Shown here piece by piece: positions 18,691 through 28,011 of a DNA stretch of 64,000 nucleotides. The notes below the pieces were generated by a model that saw nothing but the letters and a program-made list of their open reading frames with translations, ran no database searches and was not told the origin of the DNA. Source of the stretch: an unidentified bacterial endosymbiont. Its GTDB lineage: Bacteria > Pseudomonadota > Gammaproteobacteria > Enterobacterales > Enterobacteriaceae. Numbering within the stretch: the stretch's first letter is position 1; every line of letters starts with the position of its first letter. The DNA is taken from NCBI RefSeq assembly GCF_918797525.1, contig NZ_OU963893.1:1426001-1490000 (forward strand), written 5' to 3'. The position numbers and the translations under genes were made by a program.

Positions 18691-20157
18691 ATGCTACGTA
18701 TTGCTAAAGAAGCACTGACGTTTGACGACGTCCTCCTCGTTCCCGCTCACTCCACCGTTCTGCCGAATACTGCCGATCTCAGCACGCAGTTAACGAAGAC
18801 CATTCGCCTGAACATTCCTATGCTCTCTGCGGCAATGGACACCGTGACTGAAGCGCGCCTGGCGATCGCCCTGGCACAGGAAGGCGGCATTGGCTTTATT
18901 CATAAAAACATGTCTATTGAGCGTCAGGCTGAAGAAGTTCGCCGCGTGAAAAAACATGAATCCGGCATTGTGTCTGACCCCCAGACCGTTCTGCCAACCA
19001 CCACCCTGCATGAAGTGAAAGCCCTGACCGAGCGTAACGGCTTTGCCGGTTATCCGGTGGTGACAGAAGATTACGAGCTGGTGGGGATTATCACCGGTCG
19101 TGACGTGCGCTTTGTGACTGACCTGAACCAGCCTGTCAGCGTATACATGACGCCAAAAGAGCGTCTGGTTACCGTGCGTGAAGGCGAAACGCGTGAGGTG
19201 GTACTGGCTAAAATGCACGAAAAACGCGTTGAGAAAGCGCTGGTTGTGGATGCCAGCTTCCACCTGCGCGGCATGATTACCGTTAAAGATTTCCAGAAAG
19301 CAGAACGTAAACCTAACGCCTGTAAAGACGAGCACGGCCGTCTGCGCGTCGGCGCAGCGGTTGGCGCGGGTGCGGGCAATGAAGAGCGTGTTGACGCGCT
19401 GGTTGCTGCAGGCGTTGACGTGCTACTCATTGACTCCTCTCACGGCCACTCCGAAGGGGTTCTGCAACGCATTCGTGATACCCGTGCGAAATACCCTGAC
19501 CTGCAGATAGTTGGCGGTAACGTCGCGACTGGCGCAGGCGCGCGCGCGCTGGCTGACGCCGGTTGCAGCGCGGTGAAGGTGGGTATCGGCCCAGGCTCCA
19601 TCTGTACCACCCGTATCGTGACCGGCGTGGGCGTTCCGCAGATCACCGCCGTTTCTGACGCGGTTGAAGCGCTGGAAGGTACCGGTGTTCCGGTTATCGC
19701 TGACGGCGGTATCCGCTTCTCGGGCGATATCGCTAAAGCTATCGCCGCTGGCGCCGCTGCCGTGATGGTGGGTTCGATGCTGGCCGGTACAGAAGAATCC
19801 CCGGGTGAAATTGAGTTGTTCCAGGGCCGTTCTTATAAATCTTACCGTGGTATGGGTTCTCTGGGCGCCATGTCTAAAGGTTCCTCCGACCGTTACTTCC
19901 AGACCGATAATGCAGCTGACAAGCTGGTCCCGGAAGGTATCGAAGGCCGCGTGGCCTATAAAGGCCGCCTGAAAGAGATCATTCACCAGCAGATGGGCGG
20001 GCTGCGCTCATGTATGGGCCTCACTGGCTGTGGTACTATCGACCTGTTGCGTACTAAAGCGGAATTTGTACGTATCAGCGGTGCGGGTATCCAGGAGAGC
20101 CACGTTCACGACGTGACGATCACTAAAGAGTCCCCGAACTACCGTCTGGGCTCCTGA
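18691..20157 (+). CDS. guaB: Inosine-5'-monophosphate dehydrogenase
   Basis: 488 residues from ATG 18691, the E. coli length. Oxidises IMP to XMP, the first committed GMP step. The TIM barrel is interrupted by two CBS domains (about residues 93-205). The catalytic Cys is in '[15 protein letters not shown]', the mobile-flap region ends near '[18 protein letters not shown]', and '[15 protein letters not shown]' is typical. Operon with guaA 69 bases downstream. Confidence 0.98.
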   Translation: MLRIAKEALTFDDVLLVPAHSTVLPNTADLSTQLTKTIRLNIPMLSAAMDTVTEARLAIALAQEGGIGFIHKNMSIERQAEEVRRVKKHESGIVSDPQTVLPTTTLHEVKALTERNGFAGYPVVTEDYELVGIITGRDVRFVTDLNQPVSVYMTPKERLVTVREGETREVVLAKMHEKRVEKALVVDASFHLRGMITVKDFQKAERKPNACKDEHGRLRVGAAVGAGAGNEERVDALVAAGVDVLLIDSSHGHSEGVLQRIRDTRAKYPDLQIVGGNVATGAGARALADAGCSAVKVGIGPGSICTTRIVTGVGVPQITAVSDAVEALEGTGVPVIADGGIRFSGDIAKAIAAGAAAVMVGSMLAGTEESPGEIELFQGRSYKSYRGMGSLGAMSKGSSDRYFQTDNAADKLVPEGIEGRVAYKGRLKEIIHQQMGGLRSCMGLTGCGTIDLLRTKAEFVRISGAGIQESHVHDVTITKESPNYRLGS

Positions 20158-20164
20158 TTTTCTT

Positions 20165-20193
20165 CGCCCGACCTTGCGTCGGGCGATTTATTT
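20165..20193 (+). terminator. Hairpin between guaB and guaA
   Basis: CGCCCGAC (20165-20172) pairs with GTCGGGCG (20178-20185), followed by ATTTATTTT. Inside an operon, it probably lowers guaA expression relative to guaB or blocks 3' decay. Confidence 0.7.
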
Positions 20194-20226
20194 TACTCTG
20201 TTTCACTTGCCTCGGAATTAGCGTCA

Positions 20227-21804
20227 ATGACGGAAAACATTCATAAACATCGCATTCTTATCCTGGACTTTGGTTCTCAGTACACTCAACTGGTGGCGCG
20301 TCGCGTGCGCGAACTGGGCGTTTACTGTGAGCTGTGGGCGTGGGATGTTACGGAAGCACAGATCCGCGAATTCAACCCAAGCGGTATTATTCTTTCCGGC
20401 GGCCCGGAAAGCACCACCGAAGAGAATAGTCCGCGCGCGCCGCAGTACGTATTCGAAGCAGGTGTTCCGGTATTCGGCGTGTGCTACGGCATGCAGACCA
20501 TGGCAATGCAGCTGGGCGGTCACGTTGAAGGGTCTAACGAACGTGAGTTTGGTTACGCGCAGGTTGAGGTGGTTACCGATAGCGCGCTGGTGCGCGGCAT
20601 CGAAGACTCCCTGACGGCAGAGGGCAAACCGCTGCTGGACGTGTGGATGAGCCACGGCGACAAAGTAACGGCTATCCCGTCTGACTTTGTGACCGTTGCC
20701 AGCACCGAAAGCTGCCCGTTTGCCATCATGGCGAACGAAGAAAAACGCTTCTACGGCGTGCAATTCCACCCGGAAGTGACGCATACCCGCCAGGGGATGC
20801 GCATGCTGGACCGCTTCGTGCGTGATATTTGCCAGTGTGAAGCCCTGTGGACGCCGGCAAAAATCATCGACGATGCCATTGAGCGTATTCGCCAGCAGGT
20901 GGGCGATGATAAGGTGATCCTCGGCCTGTCCGGCGGCGTTGACTCTTCCGTGACCGCGATGCTGCTGCATCGTGCTATCGGCAAAAATCTGACCTGCGTA
21001 TTCGTGGACAACGGACTGCTGCGTCTCAACGAAGCCCAGCAGGTTATGGACATGTTTGGCGACCATTTTGGTCTGAATATCGTTCACGTGGAAGGCGAAA
21101 AGCGCTTCCTTGACGCGCTGGCGGGGGAAAACGATCCGGAAGCGAAACGTAAAATCATCGGCCGCGTGTTTGTTGAAGTGTTCGACGAAGAAGCGCTGAA
21201 GCTGGAAGACGTGAAATGGCTGGCGCAGGGCACTATCTATCCGGACGTTATCGAATCCGCGGCTTCCGCCACCGGTAAAGCGCACGTTATCAAATCTCAC
21301 CACAACGTGGGCGGACTGCCGAAAGAGATGAAGATGGGCCTGGTTGAACCGCTGCGTGAGCTGTTTAAAGATGAAGTGCGTAAGATTGGCCTTGAGCTGG
21401 GCCTGCCGTATGACATGCTTTACCGTCACCCGTTCCCGGGCCCGGGACTCGGCGTTCGCGTGCTGGGCGAAGTGAAGAAAGAGTACTGCGACCTGCTGCG
21501 TCGTGCGGATGCTATCTTCATTGAAGAGCTGCACAAAGCTGATCTGTATAACAAAGTGAGCCAGGCGTTCACCGTGTTCCTGCCGGTTCGCTCCGTAGGG
21601 GTGATGGGCGATGGCCGTAAATACGACTGGGTTGTCTCCCTGCGTGCGGTTGAAACCATCGACTTTATGACCGCCCACTGGGCACATCTGCCGTATGACT
21701 TCTTAGGCCGCGTGTCTAATCGCATCATCAACGAAGTTAACGGTATTTCCCGCGTGGTGTATGACATCAGCGGTAAGCCACCTGCGACCATTGAGTGGGA
21801 ATAA
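20227..21804 (+). CDS. guaA: GMP synthase (glutamine-hydrolysing)
   Basis: 525 residues, the E. coli length. N-terminal class I glutamine amidotransferase with the nucleophile in '[13 protein letters not shown]' (Cys about residue 86) and His/Glu in 'QFHPEVTHT'. Then an ATP-pyrophosphatase domain with PP-loop '[14 protein letters not shown]', and a C-terminal dimerisation domain ending '[10 protein letters not shown]'. It converts XMP to GMP. A terminator follows, and the accessory island begins. Confidence 0.98.
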   Translation: MTENIHKHRILILDFGSQYTQLVARRVRELGVYCELWAWDVTEAQIREFNPSGIILSGGPESTTEENSPRAPQYVFEAGVPVFGVCYGMQTMAMQLGGHVEGSNEREFGYAQVEVVTDSALVRGIEDSLTAEGKPLLDVWMSHGDKVTAIPSDFVTVASTESCPFAIMANEEKRFYGVQFHPEVTHTRQGMRMLDRFVRDICQCEALWTPAKIIDDAIERIRQQVGDDKVILGLSGGVDSSVTAMLLHRAIGKNLTCVFVDNGLLRLNEAQQVMDMFGDHFGLNIVHVEGEKRFLDALAGENDPEAKRKIIGRVFVEVFDEEALKLEDVKWLAQGTIYPDVIESAASATGKAHVIKSHHNVGGLPKEMKMGLVEPLRELFKDEVRKIGLELGLPYDMLYRHPFPGPGLGVRVLGEVKKEYCDLLRRADAIFIEELHKADLYNKVSQAFTVFLPVRSVGVMGDGRKYDWVVSLRAVETIDFMTAHWAHLPYDFLGRVSNRIINEVNGISRVVYDISGKPPATIEWE

Positions 21805-21850
21805 GCCGATAACCCTTCCTGGGATTTCATGAACAGGTGAAACTGTAATC

Positions 21851-21880
21851 AACCCTCTGTTTTTACAGGGGGTTTTTATT
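21851..21880 (+). terminator. Terminator after guaA
   Basis: AACCCTCTGT (21851-21860) pairs with ACAGGGGGTT (21865-21874, one G-U), followed by TTTATTT. It ends the guaBA operon. Confidence 0.8.
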
Positions 21881-22034
21881 TATGTGCATTCATGTTTCCT
21901 CACTCCAGTTCACACTTTTTAGCGGTATTTCTCACGGTATCGCCTTAAGTAAGGTGGTGCGGACAAAACTGGATTTGCTGTAATGATGAAGGGGTCCTGC
22001 GCTTATCTGAGATAAACGAAAGTCAAACTGGCTC

Positions 22035-22080
22035 ACCTGTCCTTTAGGACAGTTTTATTATTATCCTTTTTGTCTATACT
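22035..22080 (+). promoter_or_regulatory. Lux box 1 with LuxR-type promoter
   Basis: ACCTGTCCTTTAGGACAGTT at 22035-22054 contains a perfect dyad (CTGTCC-TTTA-GGACAG), the size and form of a lux box. TATACT follows at 22075-22080, 20 bases after the box, the spacing expected when a LuxR protein sits at about -42.5. The same box and -10, followed by an A-run, recur at 24667-24713. No gene starts within 1 kb downstream, so the product may be a non-coding RNA or the long luxR leader. Confidence 0.6.
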
Positions 22081-22086
22081 AAAAAA

Positions 22087-22135
22087 AATACCTGACCATT
22101 AAGCTTCCGTCATAAGACTTAGTGGTCAGGCGGTC
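22087..22135 (+). ncRNA. Possible lux-controlled small RNA, 5' hairpin
   Basis: The transcript expected from lux box 1 would start close to CCTGACCATTAAG (about 22090), which pairs with CTTAGTGGTCAGG (about 22119-22131) over 13 bases with one G-U. No T-run follows directly and the 3' end is unknown. In Pantoea stewartii, EsaR controls a small RNA gene (esaS), so an RNA target here would have a precedent. This is a proposal from promoter position and folding only. Confidence 0.3.
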
Positions 22136-23282
22136 AAAGACCATCCAATCACTTACATACAAGCGGTACTATACAATAATTGAAGCATTGTGTATAGAAT
22201 GCAAGCAGTATCCAGACATTGAAAGCGTAAAAAATCGACAAGCATCAATAAGTTGCAGTTTACCTGTTGCTATTTTTTGTTTAAACAGCGAATATGTATA
22301 GTTGCTTAGCAAAAAAAAGATGTGTTTTGGTTCGTTTTCGCCAGTTATATACACTCGTGTGTGTTAAGACACGACCCTGGCATTCGATGGCAAGTACCAT
22401 TGAGAATGCATACTCCTGGCGTCCGGTTATCATCTGCGCGTTTACCGCTGCCCCACGATGCGCGTTACTGTTGCAAATTTCGCGATGAGGTGCTGAAAGT
22501 GTCTCCCCACGTAAAAAACTCTGCTCCTTAAATGCATCTTGACGTCTGAAGTAAAATAATACGGTCTGACCTTTCCTTGGTGCAAGCATCACTTACAATC
22601 CTTCGATCGTAACGTAAGCTGTCTTCATGAAGTAATACCCGGTATGGCATCACTTTCAGGTGTTAAAGCAGACAGATAAACAAATAAGAAGCTTGCTGTC
22701 CACGGACATACCAGTCTGCACCGATTTGGGGATTGAGATGGATATTCACCTTATCTACGTAAAATACCGGATGCCATATCACTTCGCTCAGAGTAGGAAT
22801 AAATAATGTATATGTTGCCACTAATCTACCTGTAGATTTTAATATTTCAGCCAGATTGCTGTAACTATAGGATTTTTATTCTACGAATCAAGTACGGATA
22901 TATTTATTACTGTTAGCAGGCTCATTTTCCAGAAAAATTATTTTTAGTTTAGCTTAACAGGCGCTATACGATTCCTGATAATTAATATCACTCGAGCGCA
23001 AAAAAAGGTGCACATTGGCGAACAACGCAGGAATTTTTTTACCACGCATTCAGCTATAACGTAGAAAAGGTTGATGTGACGTAAGTGAAATTAGAGAAGT
23101 CAGTGCTCTGGATTAAACCAACAGTAAAGGAATAATTAGTCTTAACAAAAATTTTCCACAGGTAGCATTCTTTCATGCAGTCAGTAGCACTATTATTGAC
23201 GAAATATTGGTTTGATAGGGTGATTTTAGTGTAAAACAGCATTATACTTGTTTACTCACGTATCTCAAAGGAAATAACTGAC

Positions 23283-23976
23283 ATGAAGGATGTATATTAT
23301 AACGACAAAAAAATCAATTCGTTAATTCAGAAAGAACTGGATATATTCTTTAAGGACTACGATGGTACTATCTATGCTTATCTGATAATGAATAAGAAAA
23401 ACCCTGCACAAATTAGAATAATTAATAATAGCCCTGCATGGTTTGATATTTATACGAAAAGGAATTATCAATTTGTTGACCCTGTTATCATTCGAGCTTT
23501 ACGCAGCGTTGATGATTTTTCTTGGGAGAACAGCATCATCTCCTCGGGTTTTTACAACCTTACGCGAATTTTTAATGAAAGTTTGAAATATGATATCTAC
23601 CAGGGAAGAACATTTCCTCTGCATGACTATCAGAACAATCTGGCTGTGCTATCCATTGTAAATCACAAAGATTCTGGTATTGACATGGAAAAAGATCGTT
23701 CGCGGTTCACGATCTTTTTCATTCAGTTACATCAGAAGGTGCTCAATCTTTATAGCCAATCTCATCAGAAAGAGAACGTTTTTTTTGTCACCGCGTGAGC
23801 GGCAAGTACTCAAGTGGGTTAGCACCGGGAAAACGTATGACGAAGTTTCAGTTATTTTGTCAATTTCAGAGCGCACGGTGAAATTTCACATGGGTAATGT
23901 AATGAAAAAACTCGGAGTAAACAACTCCAGACATGCGGTGAAACTTGGAACAGAACTTCGGTTGCTGGAAAATTGA
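23283..23976 (+). pseudogene. LuxR-type AHL-responsive regulator (EsaR/ExpR group), frameshifted in a T8 run
   Basis: An AAAGGAAATAACTGAC ribosome site precedes ATG 23283. Residues 1-165 form an autoinducer-binding domain with the invariant W53, Y57, D66, P67 and W81 ('WFDIY...FVDPV...FSW'). As read, the frame ends at 23798 (171 residues). The DNA-binding domain ('LSPRERQVLKWVSTGKTYDE', 'SERTVKFHMGNVMKKLGVNN') is in the next frame, ending at 23976. Removing one T from the eight at 23779-23786 joins them into a ~230-residue regulator. The convergent layout with luxI (15 bases between stops) is that of EsaR/EsaI and ExpR/ExpI, whose regulators act without signal and are released by AHL. As it stands, only a ligand-binding domain would be made. 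Confidence 0.85.
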
Positions 23977-23990
23977 GCCATAATCACCGG

Positions 23991-24629
23991 TTACAAGTGG
24001 CGTAAATGGTGGAGCATATCACGAAGCCAGCCGCTGGCTTTGTCTGTGCCTATAATATCTTCGATTATGCTCATATTGGCAGGCATGAAAATATAATAAA
24101 TAACTTCCCTTTTTTCTGATAAACCTTTCTGAATAACTTCTACATTCCAGTTCGCCTGGCGAAATAAGGCATACATTCCGCGACTGGCCACTGCATACAT
24201 CCCCCGATAATTTTTCTTCATGCAATAAATAATCATTGCGAGAAACAGCATCTTACTGGCTGGCAAACCATGTAGAGTTGCAGAAAAACGCCTTTCTTTA
24301 TCTATAAACAGGCGGCTGACTTCACAGCAGGGGATATCTGTGGGGACAGAGATTTTATCATCAAAGTAATCATGAAAAACTTCGCTGATCATTGTTGGCT
24401 GCGTCGAATCTATAAATCGTGCCCCACATAGCAAATGTCCGCCATGCATGCCCAGCAGGTAGGTCGTGTTTTCGTTGTCAAATTTATCCTTTTCCAGGCC
24501 TTCAGTGCATTCGACTTTCCAGCCGAGCCGCTCCCGAAAGGTTTTCCTTCTGAGTCTATAGAGTTCGGTCGCTAAGTTCGGCGGCAATTCATTGTGATCA
24601 TTTACTAAAAACTCAATTACAGAACTCAT
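23991..24629 (-). CDS. Acyl-homoserine-lactone synthase (LuxI family)
   Basis: 212 residues, normal for LuxI/EsaI. It makes AHL signals from S-adenosylmethionine and acyl-ACP. Conserved residues are all present: the Arg in 'RLRRKTFRERLGW' with Trp37, Asp48 and Asp51 in 'EKDKFDNENT', Arg71 in 'GARFIDSTQPTMI', and Glu103/Arg106 in 'CCEVSRLFID'. AGGAG lies 6 bases before the ATG. A TATAAT (24645-24650) and a lux box (24667-24686) lie upstream, so autoregulation is likely. Intact, unlike its convergent partner regulator. The acyl chain length cannot be read from the sequence. Confidence 0.95.
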   Translation of the reverse strand: MSSVIEFLVNDHNELPPNLATELYRLRRKTFRERLGWKVECTEGLEKDKFDNENTTYLLGMHGGHLLCGARFIDSTQPTMISEVFHDYFDDKISVPTDIPCCEVSRLFIDKERRFSATLHGLPASKMLFLAMIIYCMKKNYRGMYAVASRGMYALFRQANWNVEVIQKGLSEKREVIYYIFMPANMSIIEDIIGTDKASGWLRDMLHHLRHL

Positions 24630-24644
24630 TTTTTTCTCCTGATA

Positions 24645-24713
24645 ATTATATCTCGAATTACTTAATACCTGTCCTTTTGGACGGCTTTTCTTGCTACGAA
24701 TTTTCGCTATACT
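24645..24713. promoter_or_regulatory. Lux box 2, bidirectional promoter region of luxI
   Basis: ACCTGTCCTTTTGGACGGCT at 24667-24686 matches lux box 1 at 17 of 20 positions. Toward luxI (minus) TATAAT is at 24645-24650, 16 bases from the box. Toward the + strand TATACT is at 24708-24713, 21 bases from the box and again followed by an A-run. So one operator could serve two opposite transcripts. The + strand one leads into sequence with no gene. Confidence 0.65.
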
Positions 24714-25215
24714 AAAAAAAACTGACTCTATAGCTCCTTGACATCCAGCGTGTTACCGTATCAAGTTGTGTAAGTAAAAGTTCTTGTTCGGCGTTTGAGA
24801 TGCTGAACCTTTTTGCTTACAAACAATAAATTGTACTGTTAAAGAAATCTAATTTCGCTAACAGTGCCCGTGCTTAATAAATCTCCTTGCCAGGCACACA
24901 TTAGTATACGAGCTGTCACATTAAGGGATTAATCAGGTGATACACTGTTTTTTTGCTATTGTGCCAGGTCAGGGCTTTGATAAAGATCTCCTACATAACG
25001 TCTCCATTATCCTGGTTATGTTGTTGCCCAGAGTGTCCGTTAATATATGGCTTATGCCCGGAGTCTGCGCGAATGCCAAAAGATGATGACATTGCGGGGT
25101 ATTTTCGTTGATCACACGTATGTTATTCGCCTGGTACTGTGACTGAATAAGTCTCTGCGCTGCCAAAAACAGCCCACAAGATGCCGCAGATTAATTAAAC
25201 ATCTTCAGTCCTAAC
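24714..25215. other. Gap with no supported gene
   Basis: About 500 AT-rich bases between luxI and the phosphotransferase relic. A short minus-strand frame (24969-25166) shows no recognisable family. An imperfect inverted repeat (GTAAGTAAAAGTTC...GAACCTTTTTGCTTAC, about 24769-24826) is the only structure noticed. Confidence 0.4.
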
Positions 25216-25520
25216 TTAATCAAATTTTAAGTGTATTATTACAATATGAAATCTGAATTGACAGGCGGGACCCGTGGCACGCTCCAGAAGCATTGCCGCA
25301 CTTTCATGGGAAATAATCTGTGCGGCTCCATTTCCTGCCCACCATGCCATAAGTGCATTACCTCTTTTTTCTTTCTGGTCACCGGTTATTTTTAGCATCG
25401 CTTTTATACCATCGATCGATGTTTTAACCGGGAGGCGTTGTGAAGTATGTGTTACGAATGGTGAGCCGTCCGGGATGAGTTTCCAGCGGCTCAGCCAGAG
25501 TTCGAATTGTATTCATTCAT
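25216..25520 (-). pseudogene. Truncated aminoglycoside/hydroxyurea phosphotransferase (APH(6) family)
   Basis: The minus-strand frame reads 'IQFELWLSRWKLIPDGSPFV', 'MLKITGDQKEKRGNALMAWW' and 'AAQIISHESAAMLLERATG'. This is the N-terminal ~90 residues of the StrB-like APH_6_hur kinase family: nucleotide-binding lobe, 'AMLKI' with the ATP-contacting Lys, 'LLLERA'-type hinge. Homology then stops abruptly near 25270 and the frame runs into unrelated sequence. The catalytic 'HGDxHxxN' region is missing. An in-frame TGA lies at the start, and both nearby ATGs (25520, 25516) are out of frame. Non-functional. Confidence 0.7.
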
Positions 25521-25703
25521 AATTCTTTATCTCTCTGTCGGTCAGGGGATTGTTTACGGCAGACTCCTGAGCGTCTACCGTCCTTAGCTTTACCTGCTTC
25601 CTGAATGCTCAATTTCATAACCTGTCGGTAGTACAAGACATCCAGCAACTGCTGTTTTAGCGTCTAATAATAGCCTGACAACCCCCCTAAACGATAAACG
25701 AGC

Positions 25704-26334
25704 CTATTTCACCGTCCAGGCTTGTGAAAAATCCCGTTCCTGAAACATCTCCATCAGGCCGCTGATTTGCTTTAGCCGTAAAACTTCGTCCCTGTCCATT
25801 CCCAGCTCTGTCGCTATTTTTTTATCATCCCAGCTAAGGCGGGCCAGCTCCTGGACGATGGTGGACATTGCCTGTATCTGGTGCTGTCCTCTGGCGCGAT
25901 TATGGCGAATGGTGGCAGCAATACGCTGGGTTTTATCGGATGCGCTGGGGCCGACCGTGACAACCGGAATATAACCCTGCAGGCGCTGGCGCAACTTGCT
26001 CCGCTGTCGGGCAAGCGAAAAAACGGTGAAACCCGTCAATCAGCGTGTAATGGCTGGCTTTGTCCTGCCAGACCACCAGGGGTTGGGTAAACCCGGAACG
26101 CAGAAGAGAGGTATAAAGCAGACGATTTTCCGCAGGCGCAACCTGATTGGGGTTATAGTTATTTTCTTCAACCTCTGTGGCGCAAACCCACTGTACGCAA
26201 TCAACGGGTTCCTCACTGAATGGGCTGAACTGATGTAGCAGCGTTCTGATGCGGTTGGATACCTCAATTTTTTCTTTATCTGGCATATCTGCTATTAACT
26301 CAGTGAGTGCATCAAGCAGCAAGGTTAGTGTCAT
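25704..26334 (-). pseudogene. ibrB: IbrB-like ParB-domain protein, frameshifted
   Basis: Start ATG 26334 overlaps the ibrA stop (ATGA). 'MTLTLLLDALTELIADMP' and 'EEPVDCVQWVCATEVEENNY' match the IbrB start. The ParB-like nuclease motif 'LIDGFHRF' is followed by a shift. The N-terminal frame goes astray after 'GFHRFF', whereas 'SLARQRSKLRQRLQGYIPVV' and 'LARLSWDDKKIATELGMDRD' continue in another frame to 25704. Removing one T of six at about 26021-26026 restores one ~209-residue protein. IbrA and IbrB together activate eib immunoglobulin-binding genes in E. coli. A target is not visible here. Confidence 0.8.
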
Positions 26335-27545
26335 AGCAACCTCCATTCCAGCCGCTTCTCTTTTGTTTTCTGACAATAACGCGCGTAGTGGCTGGCTTTT
26401 GTTGGACTAAACGACAGCGCGCGGCACCAGAAATCATTACGCAGTAACACTTTGCAGATGCGACGCCATGACGGTACATCTTTACAGCCAAGATCATTTT
26501 CCTGCTCATCGGGAATGTCGCGGGTGAAACCGTGGTTTTGATACCAGTGCAGGTAGACGCTTATCTTATTTCGATAATGCTCTGCAGTGCTTTCTGGCAG
26601 GCTGTCGAGGATAAACATGGCATAACTCCGCCAGGTGGCATGGCTTTTCGGCCGGGTGAGTTGTCGTACGGCGAAGAACTCACCGTGCCGGTTAGCATAA
26701 AGTTTCCCGCAATTAGCCCCGGCGACGCGATGGCAAAGCAGTGCCCAACGTTCCGGCTCCAGCGTATGGTAGAGCCACAACCCTTTTCGCTGCTCAGGAC
26801 CAAAAGGTTCGCAAACCCGCATCAAACTCAAAGGCACACCAGCCTGATACATCAAGTCATATAGCGGGTTATAGGGCTTGCCGGTTCTGGAAATCCAGGT
26901 CCAGATATCGTCTGTTTTCCAGTCATAAAGCGGGTAAATATTCCACGTATATCCCTGTGTCGTCGCGGTTGTCCACGGCATATCATTGGCATAACGTTGT
27001 TTACGTTTACTGGTTATAGACTGGAACCGCTGTAACGACTCATCCGCACGGATGCCGACAAGCATGGCGGCAGGACGGCCGACAGAAAACCAGATCGCAA
27101 AAGCCGGGACGAACTCTTCAAATGTCATATTCTGACGATAAAAAGGAAAGAAATGAATATCGGTAATCGCCTGTTCCGGCGGCTGGCGTACCCAGGCGGT
27201 ATCCGGCTGCCAGCATATCCATTCAGGCTCGTACACAGAAACAGCGTTAGGCGTAGAAAGGGGGAGTGCCACCCAATAGAAGGCTTCAATCACATCGTGA
27301 TAGGCGCTGCGCAAGTTTTCCACATGCTCGATGGTATAAGAAAATTGCGCTTCCCAGTCGATGAACAAAACATGAAATCGACGGTTTAGTTTCTGCGCAC
27401 AGGCCGCTGCCAGGTGCAACAATATTGTCGAATCTTTACCGCCAGAGAATGACACGCAAATACGTTGAAAGGTATTAAATGACCAAAGCAGGCGTCGCTG
27501 TGCTGCTTCCAGCACATTATAACCAAGCATTATTTTTTGCGTCAT
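26331..27545 (-). CDS. ibrA: IbrA-like phosphoadenosine-phosphosulfate-reductase-family protein
   Basis: 404 residues from ATG 27545, which follows GGAGGAGCCC. The longer frame upstream places this ribosome site inside the gene. The PP-loop 'CVSFSGGKDSTILLHLA' (residues 34-39) marks an adenosine-nucleotide alpha-hydrolase fold shared with PAPS reductase and DndC. 'YPLYDWKTDDIWTW', 'YNPLYDLMYQAGVPL' and 'MRVCEPFGPEQRKGLWLYH' are IbrA/DUF3440 hallmarks. The biochemical reaction is unknown. With IbrB it acts as a regulator of eib genes in some E. coli, and it is usually found on mobile DNA. Intact here while its coupled partner is broken. Confidence 0.88.
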   Translation of the reverse strand: MTQKIMLGYNVLEAAQRRLLWSFNTFQRICVSFSGGKDSTILLHLAAACAQKLNRRFHVLFIDWEAQFSYTIEHVENLRSAYHDVIEAFYWVALPLSTPNAVSVYEPEWICWQPDTAWVRQPPEQAITDIHFFPFYRQNMTFEEFVPAFAIWFSVGRPAAMLVGIRADESLQRFQSITSKRKQRYANDMPWTTATTQGYTWNIYPLYDWKTDDIWTWISRTGKPYNPLYDLMYQAGVPLSLMRVCEPFGPEQRKGLWLYHTLEPERWALLCHRVAGANCGKLYANRHGEFFAVRQLTRPKSHATWRSYAMFILDSLPESTAEHYRNKISVYLHWYQNHGFTRDIPDEQENDLGCKDVPSWRRICKVLLRNDFWCRALSFSPTKASHYARYCQKTKEKRLEWRLL

Positions 27546-28011
27546 GGGCTCCTCCATAATTAGACGTGCAATAACAAGTGTATCAGCTTTTATTTTATTT
27601 TTTGTGAGGTGGTAGGTAACACGAGTAACAATGTGTATTGTCAGTATCAAATTCATTGACATCCTGTATGCTTTTACTTAATGCGGTATTAATGTGATGT
27701 TTTATTATTTTTAAGTGTAATAATTTGTTTTTATACCGGGCTGTTCGGGGAGTTTTGCGTAGCCTCTACCGCCTTTAGCCTATTGATTTTTCTTGTCAGT
27801 ATGTAATACTTCGCGGGTGAATTTGTAAAATCCCTTCAATTAATAATCCCTCTGCGACTTTTTTTGCCTGTAGGTTCGTGTACACCGTCATTTGTATATC
27901 AGGAACGAACCATGTTTATTTTTGATTCATCACCCGTGATATTAAATACCAGGTGTTTGTTAGCGCCCGGGGATGTATATCCCAATCTGACTATCATTCC
28001 AGGGGGCTAAT
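27546..28011. other. Divergent intergenic region between ibrA and the RND-sulfatase cluster
   Basis: No gene seen. AT-rich. It should hold the promoters for ibrA (minus) and for the + strand cluster. A sequence CCTGTAGGTTCGTGTACACC (27868-27887) looks slightly like a lux box on its left side but lacks the dyad, so it is not called as one. AGGGGG lies 6-7 bases before the ATG at 28012. Confidence 0.4.

Larger units (their letters stand above)
21881..23282. other. AT-rich 1.4-kb gap with no convincing gene
   Basis: Between guaA and luxR no open frame looks real. The longest (minus strand, about 22281-22592) has no recognisable domain, ribosome site or codon pattern. The gap contains a lux box with a promoter (22035-22080), a hairpin directly downstream of it (22090-22131), and an inverted repeat CTATACAAT...ATTGTGTATAG (about 22169-22198). 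Base composition is clearly more AT-rich than the flanking core genes, fitting acquired DNA. Confidence 0.5.

Noticed and set aside
20224..21687. 487-codon minus-strand frame opposite guaA
   Set aside because: Pure antisense shadow of guaA produced by its codon usage. No ribosome site, and low-complexity His/Gln/Arg composition.
22169..22198. Inverted repeat CTATACAAT/ATTGTGTATAG
   Set aside because: Not placed at a promoter or gene end and lies in AT-rich sequence, where such repeats arise by chance. Noted only within the gap entry.
22281..22592. 103-codon minus-strand frame in the luxR upstream gap
   Set aside because: No ribosome site, no recognisable family, composition like the surrounding AT-rich DNA. 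Likely chance.
24969..25166. 65-codon minus-strand frame between luxI and the phosphotransferase relic
   Set aside because: No match to the missing C-terminal part of the phosphotransferase or to any family I recognise.
27868..27887. Lux-box-like sequence upstream of the RND-sulfatase cluster
   Set aside because: Only one half resembles a lux box and the dyad is poor, so quorum control of the cluster is not supported by sequence.
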